From the NCBI RefSeq assembly GCF_003234365.2, contig NZ_CP126260.1:372001-436000 (forward strand): 64,000 bases of DNA, given 5' to 3'. The translations under genes were made by a program, and so were the position numbers. The stretch is from Curtobacterium sp. MCJR17_020. Its GTDB lineage: Bacteria; Actinomycetota; Actinomycetes; Actinomycetales; Microbacteriaceae. Of this stretch, positions 50,752 through 60,700 are shown piece after piece; the first letter of the stretch is position 1; each line of letters starts with the position of its first letter. A model generated the notes under the pieces. That model had not been told where the DNA came from and ran no database searches. It saw only the letters and a program-made list of their open reading frames with translations.

Positions 50752-51798
50752 CTACGCCAGCGTGGCCGCGTCGATCACGAAGCGGTAGCGGACGTCCGAG
50801 GACAGGACACGCTCGTAGGCCTCGTTGATCTGGTCGGCGCTGATGAGCTCGGTCTCCGGCAGGATGTCGTGCTCGGCGCAGAAGTCCAGCATCTCCTGGG
50901 TCTCGCGGATGCCGCCGATGGCGGACCCGGCCCAGCTGAGCCGGCGCGGGATCAGGGCGAACGCCGGGACCTCGAGCGGCTCGGACGGAGCGCCGACGTT
51001 GACGAGCGTGCCGTCGACCTTGAGCAGGCCGAGGTACGAGCCCATCGGGATCTTCGCCGACACGGTGTTGATGATGAGCTCGAAGGAGTTCGCGAGCTTC
51101 TCGAACGTCTCCGGGTCCTTCGTCGCGTAGTGGGCCTTCGCGCCGTAGCGGAGCGAGTCGGCTTCCTTCGAGGTGGTCTGCGACAGGACGGTGACCTCGG
51201 CGCCCAGGGCGACGGCGATCTTGACGGCCATGTGGCCGAGGCCACCCATGCCGATGACCGCGACCTTCGTGCCGGGGCCGGCCTTCCAGTGGTGCAGCGG
51301 CGAGTAGGTGGTGATGCCGGCGCAGAGCAGCGGCGCGACCTTCTCGATGTCGAGCGACTCGGGGACGCGGAGGACGAAGTCCTCGTTCACGACGATCGCC
51401 TGCGAGTAGCCGCCCTGGGTGATCGAGCCGTCGGCCGGGTCGACGCTCGTGTACGTGCCGATGTTGCCCTTGAGGCAGTACTGCTCCTCGCCGGCGACGC
51501 AGTTCTCGCACTCGCCGCAGGAGTTGACCATGCAGCCGACGCCGACGCGGTCGCCGACCTGGTGCTTGGTGACGTTCTCGCCGACGGCGGAGACGTGGCC
51601 GACGATCTCGTGGCCGACGACCTGCGGGTACTGGATCTGGCCCCACTCACCGCGGACGGTGTGGATGTCCGAGTGGCAGATGCCGGCGTAGGCGATGTCG
51701 ATCTCGACGTCGTTCGCTCCGACGTCACGACGGGTGATGGTGGTCTTGACGAGCGGCTCGGTCGCTGACGGTGCCGCGTACGCGTTGACGGTGCGCAA
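50752..51798 (-). CDS. Zinc-dependent NAD(P)-dependent alcohol dehydrogenase (CAD/YahK type)
   Basis: A 348-aa medium-chain dehydrogenase that reduces aldehydes or oxidises primary alcohols. Catalytic zinc site: CHSD and GHEIVGHVSAVG; structural zinc cysteines CGECENCVAGEEQYC; Rossmann motif VIGMGGLGHMAVKIA. It fits the cinnamyl-alcohol/YahK subgroup. The start TTG 51798 is chosen because CGAGGAG lies about 6 nt upstream and the protein then begins RTVNAYAAPSA, as is typical for the group; the longer frame has no site. Confidence 0.92.
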   Translation of the reverse strand: MRTVNAYAAPSATEPLVKTTITRRDVGANDVEIDIAYAGICHSDIHTVRGEWGQIQYPQVVGHEIVGHVSAVGENVTKHQVGDRVGVGCMVNSCGECENCVAGEEQYCLKGNIGTYTSVDPADGSITQGGYSQAIVVNEDFVLRVPESLDIEKVAPLLCAGITTYSPLHHWKAGPGTKVAVIGMGGLGHMAVKIAVALGAEVTVLSQTTSKEADSLRYGAKAHYATKDPETFEKLANSFELIINTVSAKIPMGSYLGLLKVDGTLVNVGAPSEPLEVPAFALIPRRLSWAGSAIGGIRETQEMLDFCAEHDILPETELISADQINEAYERVLSSDVRYRFVIDAATLA

Positions 51799-51912
51799 TG
51801 ATCTCCTCGTGGGGGTGCGTTGCGGGCCGGTTCCGACCCGCAACCAGTCTGATGGAGCGCGCCACAGCGTGGGAGGTCCCATTGGGGCTCCCCAGTGCGG
51901 GAATCGGGGGGC

Positions 51913-52950
51913 TCAGGCCAGCCGTGCCAGGCGCTGGCCCGCGATCGTGGCGAAGCGCAGCGGGTCGGCCAGGGCGTCGTCCGGTTCGCCGGTGGTCTGC
52001 GTGGCGAGCACGGTGAGCGAGGCGGCCGCGGCGTAGTCGTCGAGGGAGGCCTCGATCGCGCCGGCGACGAGCATCGACCGGGCCGCGGGGGCGTGCGTCG
52101 CCGTGAGTGACCGCACCACCGACGGGACCTTGCCGGCGGCGGACTGCCCGTCGTACCGGCCCTCGCCGCTGATCACGACGTCGGCACCGGTGAGCCGGTC
52201 GGCGAGATCGAGGACCTCGGCGACGCCGTCCGCACCGCGGGCCAGGGTCGCACCCCAGACGAGCAGACCGAAGCCGACGCCACCAGCGGCGCCGGCGCCG
52301 GGCGTGGCCGGGTCGACGTCCGGGAACCGTGCGGCCCAGGCGGCAAGCTGCTCGTCGAACCCGGCGACGCGCGAGGGCTCGATGCCCTTCTGCGGCCCGA
52401 AGACCGCCGCGGCGCCGGTCGGGCCGAGCAACGGTGAGGTCACGTCGGTCAGGACGGTGACGCCGAGCGGTGGCAGGGCACGCAGCGCGCCGCGGTCGCC
52501 GTCGTACCCGAGCGCCTCGAGCACGGGTCGTCCGCCGTCGGTTGAGGCGCTGCCGCCGATGCCGAGCACGAGCCCCGTGGCACCGGCGTCGAGCGCGGCG
52601 GCGATCGCCTCGCCGAACCCCCGGCTCGTCGCGGTCTCCGGTATGAGTTCGTCGAGCATCGGGAGACCGCTCGTCGCCGCGAGCTCCACCACCGCACGGC
52701 CGTCGGGCAGCATGAGCCACCACGTCTCGACGGGGGTGCCGGCGGGCCCGGTCACGGTGACGGGGACCCGGACCGCACCGGGGACCGCGGTCGCGAACGC
52801 CTCGAGGGTGCCCTCGCCGCCGTCGGCCATCGGCACGAGCGCCACGTCGTCGTCGGGGCGTTCGGTCAGCCAGCCGTCCGCGATCGCCTGGGCGACGGAC
52901 GCCGCGGTCGCGGTGCCCTTGAACGAGTCCGGAGCCACCACGATGCGCAC
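51913..52950 (-). CDS. Glycerate kinase
   Basis: A 345-aa glycerate 2-kinase (GarK/GlxK family), which phosphorylates D-glycerate. N-terminal IVVAPDSFKGTATAASVAQA is the family signature; GIGGSASTDGG lies in the middle and DVVISGEGRYDGQSAAGKVP near the end. GTG 52950 lies 6 nt after TACGGT with no Shine-Dalgarno, so the gene is likely leaderless. It stands alone, upstream of the alcohol dehydrogenase gene in the same direction. Confidence 0.92.
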   Translation of the reverse strand: MRIVVAPDSFKGTATAASVAQAIADGWLTERPDDDVALVPMADGGEGTLEAFATAVPGAVRVPVTVTGPAGTPVETWWLMLPDGRAVVELAATSGLPMLDELIPETATSRGFGEAIAAALDAGATGLVLGIGGSASTDGGRPVLEALGYDGDRGALRALPPLGVTVLTDVTSPLLGPTGAAAVFGPQKGIEPSRVAGFDEQLAAWAARFPDVDPATPGAGAAGGVGFGLLVWGATLARGADGVAEVLDLADRLTGADVVISGEGRYDGQSAAGKVPSVVRSLTATHAPAARSMLVAGAIEASLDDYAAAASLTVLATQTTGEPDDALADPLRFATIAGQRLARLA

Positions 52951-52992
52951 GGGACCACCGTAGCGGGGAGACGGCGACACGTGCTGGACAAG

Positions 52993-53011
52993 GTAGGCAA
53001 GGCTCACCTAA
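52993..53011 (+). promoter_or_regulatory. Iron box 1 (DtxR/IdeR type), imperfect
   Basis: GTAGGCAAGGCTCACCTAA resembles the TTAGGTTAGGCTAACCTAA consensus, strongest in the right half. It precedes the heme operon and lies 27 bp from the second, better box. Confidence 0.65.
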
Positions 53012-53019
53012 GTTAACGG

Positions 53020-53038
53020 TTAGGTGAGGCTCACCTAA
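53020..53038 (+). promoter_or_regulatory. Iron box 2 (DtxR/IdeR type)
   Basis: TTAGGTGAGGCTCACCTAA, a near-perfect palindrome matching the DtxR/IdeR consensus, 31 bp before the hmuT start. It predicts iron-dependent repression of the heme uptake operon. Confidence 0.9.
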
Positions 53039-53068
53039 CTTCACGAACCAGCACTCGGGATCATCTCC

Positions 53069-54196
53069 ATGTCGTCACTCCGTCGCGCCCTCACGGCCGC
53101 AGCGTCCGCCCTCGTCGTCCTCGCCGTGGCGACCGGCTGCACCGGCGGCGGCACCGCCACCGCGGGGGCGACGCAGGCGGCGGGTCGCGGGACGAGCGCG
53201 ACGGACCCGGCCGCGAGCCTCCAGGCCATCGCCCCGGTGACCGACGCGAAGGACGTGACCGGCGAGCGCACCGCGACCCTGGCGACCGACCTGCCGCCGA
53301 CGGCGAGCACGGTGGACGAGCCCGAGCTGCCCGTCACCGTCACCGACAACCAGGACACCGAGGTGACCGTCACGAGCGCGGACCGGATCCTCGCGCTCGA
53401 CATCTCCGGCACGCTGTCGTCCACCGTGTACGGCCTCGGCCTGGGGGACCACCTGGTCGGACGGGACGTCTCGACCGGCTTCTCGGGCACCGAGGACCTG
53501 CCGCTCGTCACCCAGAACGGCCACGAGCTCTCCGCCGAGGCGATCCTCGCGCTCCGCCCGACGGTGCTGCTGACCGACACCTCGCTCGGCCCGTGGGACG
53601 TCGTGCTGCAGATCCGGAAGGCCGGCGTCCCCGTCGTCGTCCTGGACCCGCACCGGGACACCACCAACACCGACGCGATCATCGAGCAGGTCGCGACCGC
53701 GCTCGGCGTCCCGGCGACCGGCGACCGCCTGGCCGCCGAGGTGCACGCGCAGGAGCAGGCAGTCGCCGCGCAGGTGGCCCGGATCGCGCCGTCGGCTCGC
53801 GCCGACAAGCTGAAGATGGTGTTCCTGTACGTGCGGGGGAACGCCGGGATCTACTACCTGTTCGGCAGCGAGTCCGGCGCCGACTCGCTCATCGACGCCG
53901 TCGGCGGGCGGGACGTCGCGACGGAACAGGACTGGACGGGCATGCGCCCCGTCAACGCCGAGGCGCTGGTCGCCATGCAGCCGGACCTGGTGATCATGAT
54001 GACCAAGGGGCTCGAGTCCGTCGACGGCGTCGACGGACTGCTCCAGCGGGTCCCTGCGATCGCGAAGACGCCCGCGGGCGAGCACCGCCGCATCGTCGAC
54101 ATGGCGGACACGACGGTGATGAGCTTCGGGCCGCGCACGCCCGAGATCGTGGCCGCGTTGGCAGCGGCGATCTACGGTCCGGCGGACGCCTCGTGA
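53069..54196 (+). CDS. hmuT: Heme ABC transporter substrate-binding lipoprotein
   Basis: A 375-aa cluster A-II binding protein. Lipobox VATGC gives lipidation at C24. The long linker (about 25-95) is followed by the binding domain with RILALDISGTLSSTVYGLGL, then LRPTVLLTDTSLGP and GADSLIDAVGGRDV, the usual HmuT/BtuF fold. It delivers heme to HmuUV. Overlaps hmuU by GTGA. Two iron boxes lie upstream. A ribosome site is weak (GGGATC). Confidence 0.9.
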   Translation: MSSLRRALTAAASALVVLAVATGCTGGGTATAGATQAAGRGTSATDPAASLQAIAPVTDAKDVTGERTATLATDLPPTASTVDEPELPVTVTDNQDTEVTVTSADRILALDISGTLSSTVYGLGLGDHLVGRDVSTGFSGTEDLPLVTQNGHELSAEAILALRPTVLLTDTSLGPWDVVLQIRKAGVPVVVLDPHRDTTNTDAIIEQVATALGVPATGDRLAAEVHAQEQAVAAQVARIAPSARADKLKMVFLYVRGNAGIYYLFGSESGADSLIDAVGGRDVATEQDWTGMRPVNAEALVAMQPDLVIMMTKGLESVDGVDGLLQRVPAIAKTPAGEHRRIVDMADTTVMSFGPRTPEIVAALAAAIYGPADAS

Positions 54197-55296
54197 CCAT
54201 CCGGGAGGAACGGATCGCGCCCGTCACGCACGTCCCCGCCGAACCGGCGGTCACGTCCAGGTCGCGGGTCGGCCGCATCGCGCTGCTCACCACCGGCCTG
54301 GTGGTGGGGCTCGTCGTCGCGACGCTGGTGTCGGCGAGCGTCGGACAGCTCGGGATCTCGCCCGCCGAGGTGCTCCGGACCGTCGGCCGATCGATCGGGC
54401 TGCCCGTGGACGGCCCCACCGACGACCTCGTCACGCAGGCGCTGTGGACGATCCGGTTCCCGCGGGTCGTGATGGCGCTGCTGATCGGAGCCGCGCTCGC
54501 CGCAGCCGGTGTGCTCATGCAGGCCGTGTTCGCGAACCCCCTGGCCGACCCCGGCGTCGTCGGGGTGTCCGGTGGCGCGGCGTTCGGGGCCTGCGCCTCG
54601 ATCGTGTTCGGGCTGCAGTTCGCCGGGTACTGGACGACGCCGCTGATGGCCTTCGCCGCTGGCCTGGTCGCGACGCTGCTCGTCTACGGGCTGTCCCGTG
54701 CCGGCGGCCGCACCGAGGTCGTCACGCTCCTGCTCACCGGCATCGCCGTGAACGCGTTCACCGGGGCGGGGCTCGCCTTCCTGACGTTCCTCGGCGACCA
54801 GCAGGCGCGCGAGCAGATCGTGTTCTGGCAGCTCGGGTCCCTGAACGGCTCGATGTGGGACCAGGCGGCGGCGATCGCTCCCGTCATCGGGGCAGGACTC
54901 GTCGGCGCCGTCGTGCTGACGCGCTCGCTCGACCTGCTCGCCCTCGGCGACCGGGCCGCACGGCACGTCGGGGTGCGGGTCGAGGCCGTCCGGGTCGTCG
55001 CGATCGTGGTGGTCGCCCTGCTCGTCGGCGCAGCGGTCGCGTTCGCCGGCATCATCGCGTTCGTCGGACTCGTCGTCCCGCACCTGATGCGGATGGTCAT
55101 CGGCCCGGCGCACGGCCCGCTGCTGCTGGTCTCGACGCTCGGCGGCGCCCTGCTCCTGACGATCGCCGACCTGCTCGCGCGCACCCTGGTGCCGTACGCG
55201 GACCTGCCGATCGGCATGCTGACCTCGCTCGTCGGCGGACCCTTCTTCTTCTGGCTCCTGCGCCGTGCCCGCCGACGGTCGGGAGGCTGGGCATGA
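54193..55296 (+). CDS. hmuU: Heme ABC transporter permease
   Basis: A 367-aa FecCD-family permease with about nine to ten helices after a cytoplasmic N-terminus of about 30 residues. Signature regions: IRFPRVVMALLIGAALAAAG, MQAVFANPLADPGVVGVSGG, and AFAGIIAFVGLVVPHLMRMV. It forms the channel with HmuV. The stop overlaps hmuV by ATGA. Confidence 0.94.
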   Translation: MTIREERIAPVTHVPAEPAVTSRSRVGRIALLTTGLVVGLVVATLVSASVGQLGISPAEVLRTVGRSIGLPVDGPTDDLVTQALWTIRFPRVVMALLIGAALAAAGVLMQAVFANPLADPGVVGVSGGAAFGACASIVFGLQFAGYWTTPLMAFAAGLVATLLVYGLSRAGGRTEVVTLLLTGIAVNAFTGAGLAFLTFLGDQQAREQIVFWQLGSLNGSMWDQAAAIAPVIGAGLVGAVVLTRSLDLLALGDRAARHVGVRVEAVRVVAIVVVALLVGAAVAFAGIIAFVGLVVPHLMRMVIGPAHGPLLLVSTLGGALLLTIADLLARTLVPYADLPIGMLTSLVGGPFFFWLLRRARRRSGGWA

Positions 55297-56096
55297 TCGA
55301 GACGAGCGCTGTCGGCGCTGTGGTCGTGTCCGGGATCGGCGTCGTCATCGACGGTCGACCGCTGCTCGCCGACGTCGACCTGACGGTGCGCGCGGGCGAG
55401 GTCCTGGCGCTCGTCGGTCCGAACGGCGCAGGCAAGTCGACCCTGCTCCGGGCGATCGCCGGTGACCTCGCCCACAGCGGCACGGTCGCGATCGACGGGG
55501 TGCGCACCGGCGGCGAAGCACCGCTCGCCACCGCTCGTCGGCGTGCCGTGCTCGAGCAGGACACCGCCGTGGCCTTCGGGTTCCGCGTCGGCGAGGTCGT
55601 CCGGATGGGCCGGGCGCCGTGGCGGGGGACCCCGCGAGCGGTCGACGACGACACCGTGGTCGCGCGGGTGCTCGACCAGGTCGAACTCGCCGACCGGATC
55701 GACCAGGCGTTCCCCTCGTTGTCGGGCGGGGAGCGCGCCCGGGCCTCGTTCGCCCGGGTCCTGGCGCAGTCGACCCCGGTGCTGCTGCTCGACGAACCGA
55801 CCGCCGCCCTCGACCTGCGACACCAGGAGGCCGTGCTGGCCGTCGCCCGCGCACACGCCCGGGCCGGTGGCGCCGTCGTCGTGGTGCTCCACGACCTGAG
55901 CCTCGCCGGGGCGTACGCCGACCGCGTCGCCATGCTCGCCGGCGGCCGGATCGTCGCCGACGGCACCCCCACCGACGTCCTGACCGCCGACCGCATCGGC
56001 GCCGTCTACCGGCACCCGGTCACCGTCGTGCCCGACCCGAACACCGGCACGCCCGTCGTCGTGCCGTCCCGAACCCTCCAGGAGGCCTCCTCGTGA
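55293..56096 (+). CDS. hmuV: Heme ABC transporter ATP-binding protein
   Basis: A 267-aa ATPase with Walker A GPNGAGKST, the heme-type AFGFRVGEVVRMGRAPWRG segment, signature SLSGGERARASFARVL, Walker B VLLLDEPTAALD and switch VVVLHDLSLAG. It powers heme import through HmuU. Its start overlaps hmuU and its stop overlaps the next surface protein gene, so the operon is translated as one coupled unit. Confidence 0.94.
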   Translation: MIETSAVGAVVVSGIGVVIDGRPLLADVDLTVRAGEVLALVGPNGAGKSTLLRAIAGDLAHSGTVAIDGVRTGGEAPLATARRRAVLEQDTAVAFGFRVGEVVRMGRAPWRGTPRAVDDDTVVARVLDQVELADRIDQAFPSLSGGERARASFARVLAQSTPVLLLDEPTAALDLRHQEAVLAVARAHARAGGAVVVVLHDLSLAGAYADRVAMLAGGRIVADGTPTDVLTADRIGAVYRHPVTVVPDPNTGTPVVVPSRTLQEASS

Positions 56097-57091
56097 CCAC
56101 CCGCACCCGCCCGCTGCGGCTCGCGCTCGCCGGACTGCTCGTCGCGCTCAGCGCCGGGGGAGCCGCCCTGGTGGGCGTCGCCCCCGCATCGGCAGCCGGC
56201 CGTGTCAGCGTCGCGATCGAGGGGCACCCCGAGGTCACGAACCAGGTCGACTCGACGTACCTGACGACGCTGCGCCTGCGCGGCTCCGGGTTCCAGGGCA
56301 TCAAGAACGGGTACGGCGGCATCTACGTGGCGTTCGGCACCGTGAACGGCACCTGGCAGCCGAGCAAGGGCGGGGCGACGGGCGCGGACTACAGCTACGT
56401 GCCCGACGACGAGTCGAACCCCACCGGGTACCTCGACTTCGTGGCCTTCGAGGGCAGCACCACCGCGTCGGCGGCGAACGGCGGCACGGTCGACTCCGCC
56501 ACGGGCACCTGGTCCGCGACCCTCAAGGTCCCCGGTTCGACGTTCCAGGCGCTCGACCGGAACGGTGCCGCGAAGACCGTCGACTGCACGGTCGTGCAGT
56601 GCGGGATCATCACCATCGGTGCGCACGGCGTCGCGAACGCGAACAACGAGTCGTTCACACCCGTCTCCGTGCAGAACCTGTACGGCAGCGGCGGCACGCT
56701 GGCCGGTGGCGGCACCAGGGCGACCACCGGGCAGGCGCCGGCCGACACGACGGACGCGGGCAGTGCCTCCCGTCCGTCCGCCGAGCCGACGTCCGAGGCG
56801 AGCGCCGACACCCGCGCGGCCACGAAGCCGTCCGCGCGGTCGACGGCGAAGCCGAGCGCCACCGCGGAGCCGACCGCGTCGGCGACCCCCACCGCGCCGG
56901 CCGGGGCGACCCCATCGGCGGTGGCGGCCGCGGCTGCCGACGGCTCCGCGGGCGGGATCGACCCGGGCGTCCTGCGGATCGTCCTCGGCGGCCTGTCCGC
57001 GCTCGTCGTGGCCGTCGCGGCGCTCGTCGTCTTCGCGATCGTGCACTCCCGCCGCACCGCACGACGCACCGCGACCGACGTCGCGCCGTAG
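56093..57091 (+). CDS. Exported membrane-anchored protein with a heme-cluster surface domain
   Basis: A 332-aa protein with a signal peptide (about 1-34, ending SASAAG), one folded domain (about 36-200), a Thr/Ala/Pro linker (about 205-290), a C-terminal membrane helix (about 298-320) and a basic tail. The domain contains LRLRGSGFQGIKNGYGGIYV, YSYVPDDE, and VDCTVVQCGIITIGAHGVA. The same pattern occurs in the next two proteins. By position it resembles Corynebacterium HtaB, a heme-binding surface partner. GTG 56093 overlaps hmuV by GTGA. Heme binding is inferred, not seen. Confidence 0.78.
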   Translation: MTTRTRPLRLALAGLLVALSAGGAALVGVAPASAAGRVSVAIEGHPEVTNQVDSTYLTTLRLRGSGFQGIKNGYGGIYVAFGTVNGTWQPSKGGATGADYSYVPDDESNPTGYLDFVAFEGSTTASAANGGTVDSATGTWSATLKVPGSTFQALDRNGAAKTVDCTVVQCGIITIGAHGVANANNESFTPVSVQNLYGSGGTLAGGGTRATTGQAPADTTDAGSASRPSAEPTSEASADTRAATKPSARSTAKPSATAEPTASATPTAPAGATPSAVAAAAADGSAGGIDPGVLRIVLGGLSALVVAVAALVVFAIVHSRRTARRTATDVAP

Positions 57092-57147
57092 GACCACCGG
57101 ACCCGGGTGCTCACAGGGGGCGCCCACATCGAGAGGGAAACACGAAC

Positions 57148-57723
57148 ATGACACGAATCGCACGCTCGTTCGGGATCACGCTGGCGGCAGGGGTCGCCGC
57201 GGTCGGGATCGCCGTCCTGCCCGCGGTCAGCGCGTCCGCGGCCACCGCGGTCACGAACGACTACGGCGCCAGCCTGTCCGTCAGCGGTCCGGCCTCGGTC
57301 GTCACCGACGGCCCGGGGGCGCTCCACGGCGTCTCGGACGGCAGCGTCACGGTCACCGGCAGCGGCTTCGACGGGGACGCGCAGGGGCGCGGCTTCGGCG
57401 TCTACGTCGTCTACGGGCCCAAGCAGGCGGACTACGCCACCAACTCCGGCTGGTTCGGCTCCGCCCAGTGGGTCTCGAAGAGCGCGTTCACGGCCGGCGG
57501 CGGCTTCACCACGACGATCGACGTCGCGAAGTCCTACACCGCGGACCCGCACCACACCGGCGACGCGGCCGCGACCGTCAGCTGCGACTACGACGCCACG
57601 AAGACCGCGACCGCCAACGCTGCCCTCGGGCAGTACGAGTGCTTCGTCCAGACGTTCTCGGCGCACGGCGTCGCGAACGACCCGGTCGACCTCGACGAGG
57701 TCCAGGTCCCCGTCACCTGGTGA
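57148..57723 (+). CDS. Secreted single-domain protein of the heme cluster
   Basis: A 191-aa exported protein: signal peptide MTRIARSFGITLAAGVAAVG ending near residue 31, then one domain related to that of its neighbours (SVTVTGSGFDGDAQGRGFGV, YVVYGPKQ, CDYDATKTATA, YECFVQTFSAHGVAND). No membrane helix or sorting signal follows, so it could be released as a hemophore-like carrier, an inference from location. GAGAGGGAAA precedes the ATG. Confidence 0.78.
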   Translation: MTRIARSFGITLAAGVAAVGIAVLPAVSASAATAVTNDYGASLSVSGPASVVTDGPGALHGVSDGSVTVTGSGFDGDAQGRGFGVYVVYGPKQADYATNSGWFGSAQWVSKSAFTAGGGFTTTIDVAKSYTADPHHTGDAAATVSCDYDATKTATANAALGQYECFVQTFSAHGVANDPVDLDEVQVPVTW

Positions 57724-57793
57724 CCCACGCGGTGCCCCGGGTCCGCCCGGGGCACCGCCTCCCCACACTCGCACCACCCGACCCGAGGAACCG

Positions 57794-60700
57794 ATGCACA
57801 CCCAGACCAGACCGGCCCGTCGCCTCCGCGCGCTCAGCGCCACCGTCGCCGCGATCATCGGCCTGACGGCGGCCGTCGCCGGCACCGTGCCCACCGCCGC
57901 GACCGCCGCCTCGGGGCCGAGCACGTCCGTCACGGGCGGCACGCTCGACTGGGGGTTCAAGCAGTCGTTCCGGAACTACGTGCCGGCCGCAGGGCAGTCG
58001 GTGTCCGGCGGTGCGTCGAGGAACGCCGACGGCACGTTCCGGTTCACCGCATCGGGCGGCAGCTACGACCCCGGCACGCGGAAGCTCACCGTCACGGGTT
58101 CCGGCGCCGCGGTGTTCGACCACCGGGCGCACACGTTCGTCATCTCGCTGCGCGACCCGGCGATCGAGCTCACGCCGACCACCGGCACCCTGACCGCCGG
58201 GGTCGACGTGCGGCTGGTGGACCCGACGACCGGTGCCACGACGTCCGACCCGGGGACGAAGCGCATCGTGTTCGCGACGATCGACGTCACCAAGGGCACC
58301 CGATCGGTCACCGACGGGAAGTACTCGTGGACCGGACTGCCCACCACGATCACCGCGGCGGGTGCGGCGGCCTTCGCAGCCGACGTCACCGGCGGCGGCA
58401 ACCCGACGCAGTTCTACGCCGCGGGCACCGCGCTGGACCCGCTCTCGGTCGTCGTGACGGGCGACTGGGTCGCCGAGGGGACCGATGGTGACGGCGGCGA
58501 CCAGGGGTTCAGCGACCCCGGCGTCCAGGGACTCGTGAGCACCGGCGTGCAGACCACGGTCGGTGACAGCACGATCGGCCGGGTCACCACGGTGGTGCGG
58601 GACGCCGCGCGCGCCCTGACCGTCGTGCAGGTACCGGCTGCCGGAACCGCCAAGGCGAGTTACTTCGTCGTGGACGACGAGGGCAAGCGCGTCGCCGGGC
58701 CGATCGACCCCGGTGTCGCCACCTCGAAGCCGAGCGTCGACCCGTCGACCGGGAACATCGTCGCGACCGCGTCGTTGCCCGCCGCGGAGTTCGGCGGCAC
58801 CGGCGCGAACGTCCAGGGGTACGTCGTCATCGTGCGCGGCACGGACGCCGTGTACCGGGACGTCGTGCACGTGAAGCCCTCCGTCGCGGTGCCCTCGGCG
58901 AAGGCGTTCACGATCGACCCCGCCGACGGCTCGATCGTCGCGCAGGTCGCCCCGGCCGCCAACGGCGGGTCCGCGGGGCTGCTGCGGGTGGCCGCCGTCG
59001 GGGCGGGTGGCGGATCCGGTTCTGGTGCTGGCTCTGGCTCTGGTTCCGGTTCTGGTTCGGGTGCGGTGACCGAGGTCGGCACCAGCCCCGCTGGCGGGAC
59101 CGTCCGCGCCGTCACCCGCACGGCCACCCTGATCGGCTCGGTCACCGGGACGATCTCGTCGGTCGGCGTCGACTGGACCGGTGAGCGCGCCGTCGTCTTC
59201 GACCAGGCCGCCGCCCTCGCCCGCGTCGTCGCGCTCGACACCGGGGCCTCGGTCGCCGACGTGTCGATCGGTGCCACCGCGACGTCCGGGGCCGCCGGAG
59301 GCACGGTCGTCGACTCCCGGGGCCGGGCGTGGTGGAGCAACGACGGCGACGCCACGCTCCGAGCCGTCTCGCTGCGCGGGACCCCGGCCGTGACGACCTC
59401 GATCGACCGGGTCGGCGGTGCCGCGTACCTGGCCGTCGACGAGTCCGCGAAGCGCCTCTGGGTGTCGGCCGCCGGCAGCACCGACACCGGCAACGTCGTC
59501 CGCGCCTACGCGATCGACGGCAGCACCGCGCCCACGCTCGGTGCCGAGTACCAGCCCGGCACCACCTACACCGGCGACCCGATCGTGGTCGCCGCCGACG
59601 GCCGCGCGGTGGTCGGCGTCGTGAACGCCGCGACCGACGCCGCCGACCAGGGGCTCCGCACGTTCACGGCCGTGACCACCCCGACCATCACGGAGCAGCC
59701 GGCCGACGTCGCCGTGACGCTGACCGGCGCGACCACCGGAACCGACGGCAGCACGAGCCCCGCCACGCCGGAGCAGGTGTCGTTCGCGGTCACCACGACC
59801 GGGACGCCGACGCCCACCGTGCAGTGGCAGCAGCACACCCCGTCCGGCTGGGCCGACCTGCAGGACGGCCCCTCGGTCTCCGGCGCGACGACCAGCACAC
59901 TCCGCATCACCGCCACCGAAGGGCTGAACGGCGACCGGTACCGCGCGGTCGCCACGAACGTCCTCGGTACGACCGTCGTCGGTCGGGTCGCCTCGGACAC
60001 CGCGACCCTGCGCATCACCGTGCAGGCGCCGACGAACCCGGGCGGCGGGAACGGCGGCGGGGGAACGGGCGGCGGCGGCACCGGCGGCGGGGCGACCGTG
60101 GTCGGGGCGGACGGGTCGATCACCGGGGCGGAGAACGCCCGCGGAGCCTCGACGAACGTGCGGCCGGCCACCGGCCTCTCGACCGCCGCGGCGGGCACGA
60201 AGCTCACCGTGACCGGCTCCGGCTTCACGAAGAACACCAACGGCTCCGGGCTGTACGTGCTGTTCGGGTACGTCACGAAGAACCCGAGCGCCGGGGGAGC
60301 GGCCGGCGCTGGCTACGACTACGTCCCCGGGTCCGGCGGCACCGGGCAGGACGGCCAGGGCTTCGTCGCCTGGCCCGACAACACCGGCACCGGCGCCGCG
60401 GCGACCGCGAAGCTCAACGGCACGAAGGACGCCGGCTTCACGCAGGGCGGCGTCATCGCGCGCTCCACCTTCACCGGCCAGTCGACGAAGCGTGTCGACT
60501 GCCTGTCCGGGGCCGTGCAGTGCGGTGTCCTGACCATCGGTGCGCACGGCGCCGCCGACGCCGCGCTCGAGACCTTCACGCCGGTGTACTTCGCCGGACA
60601 GACGGTCCCCGGCACCCTGCCGACCGGTCCGACCACGGGTGGTGGTAGCGGCGGCAACGGCGGCACGGTCATCCAGCCGCCCGTCGTGCAGCTGCCGCCG

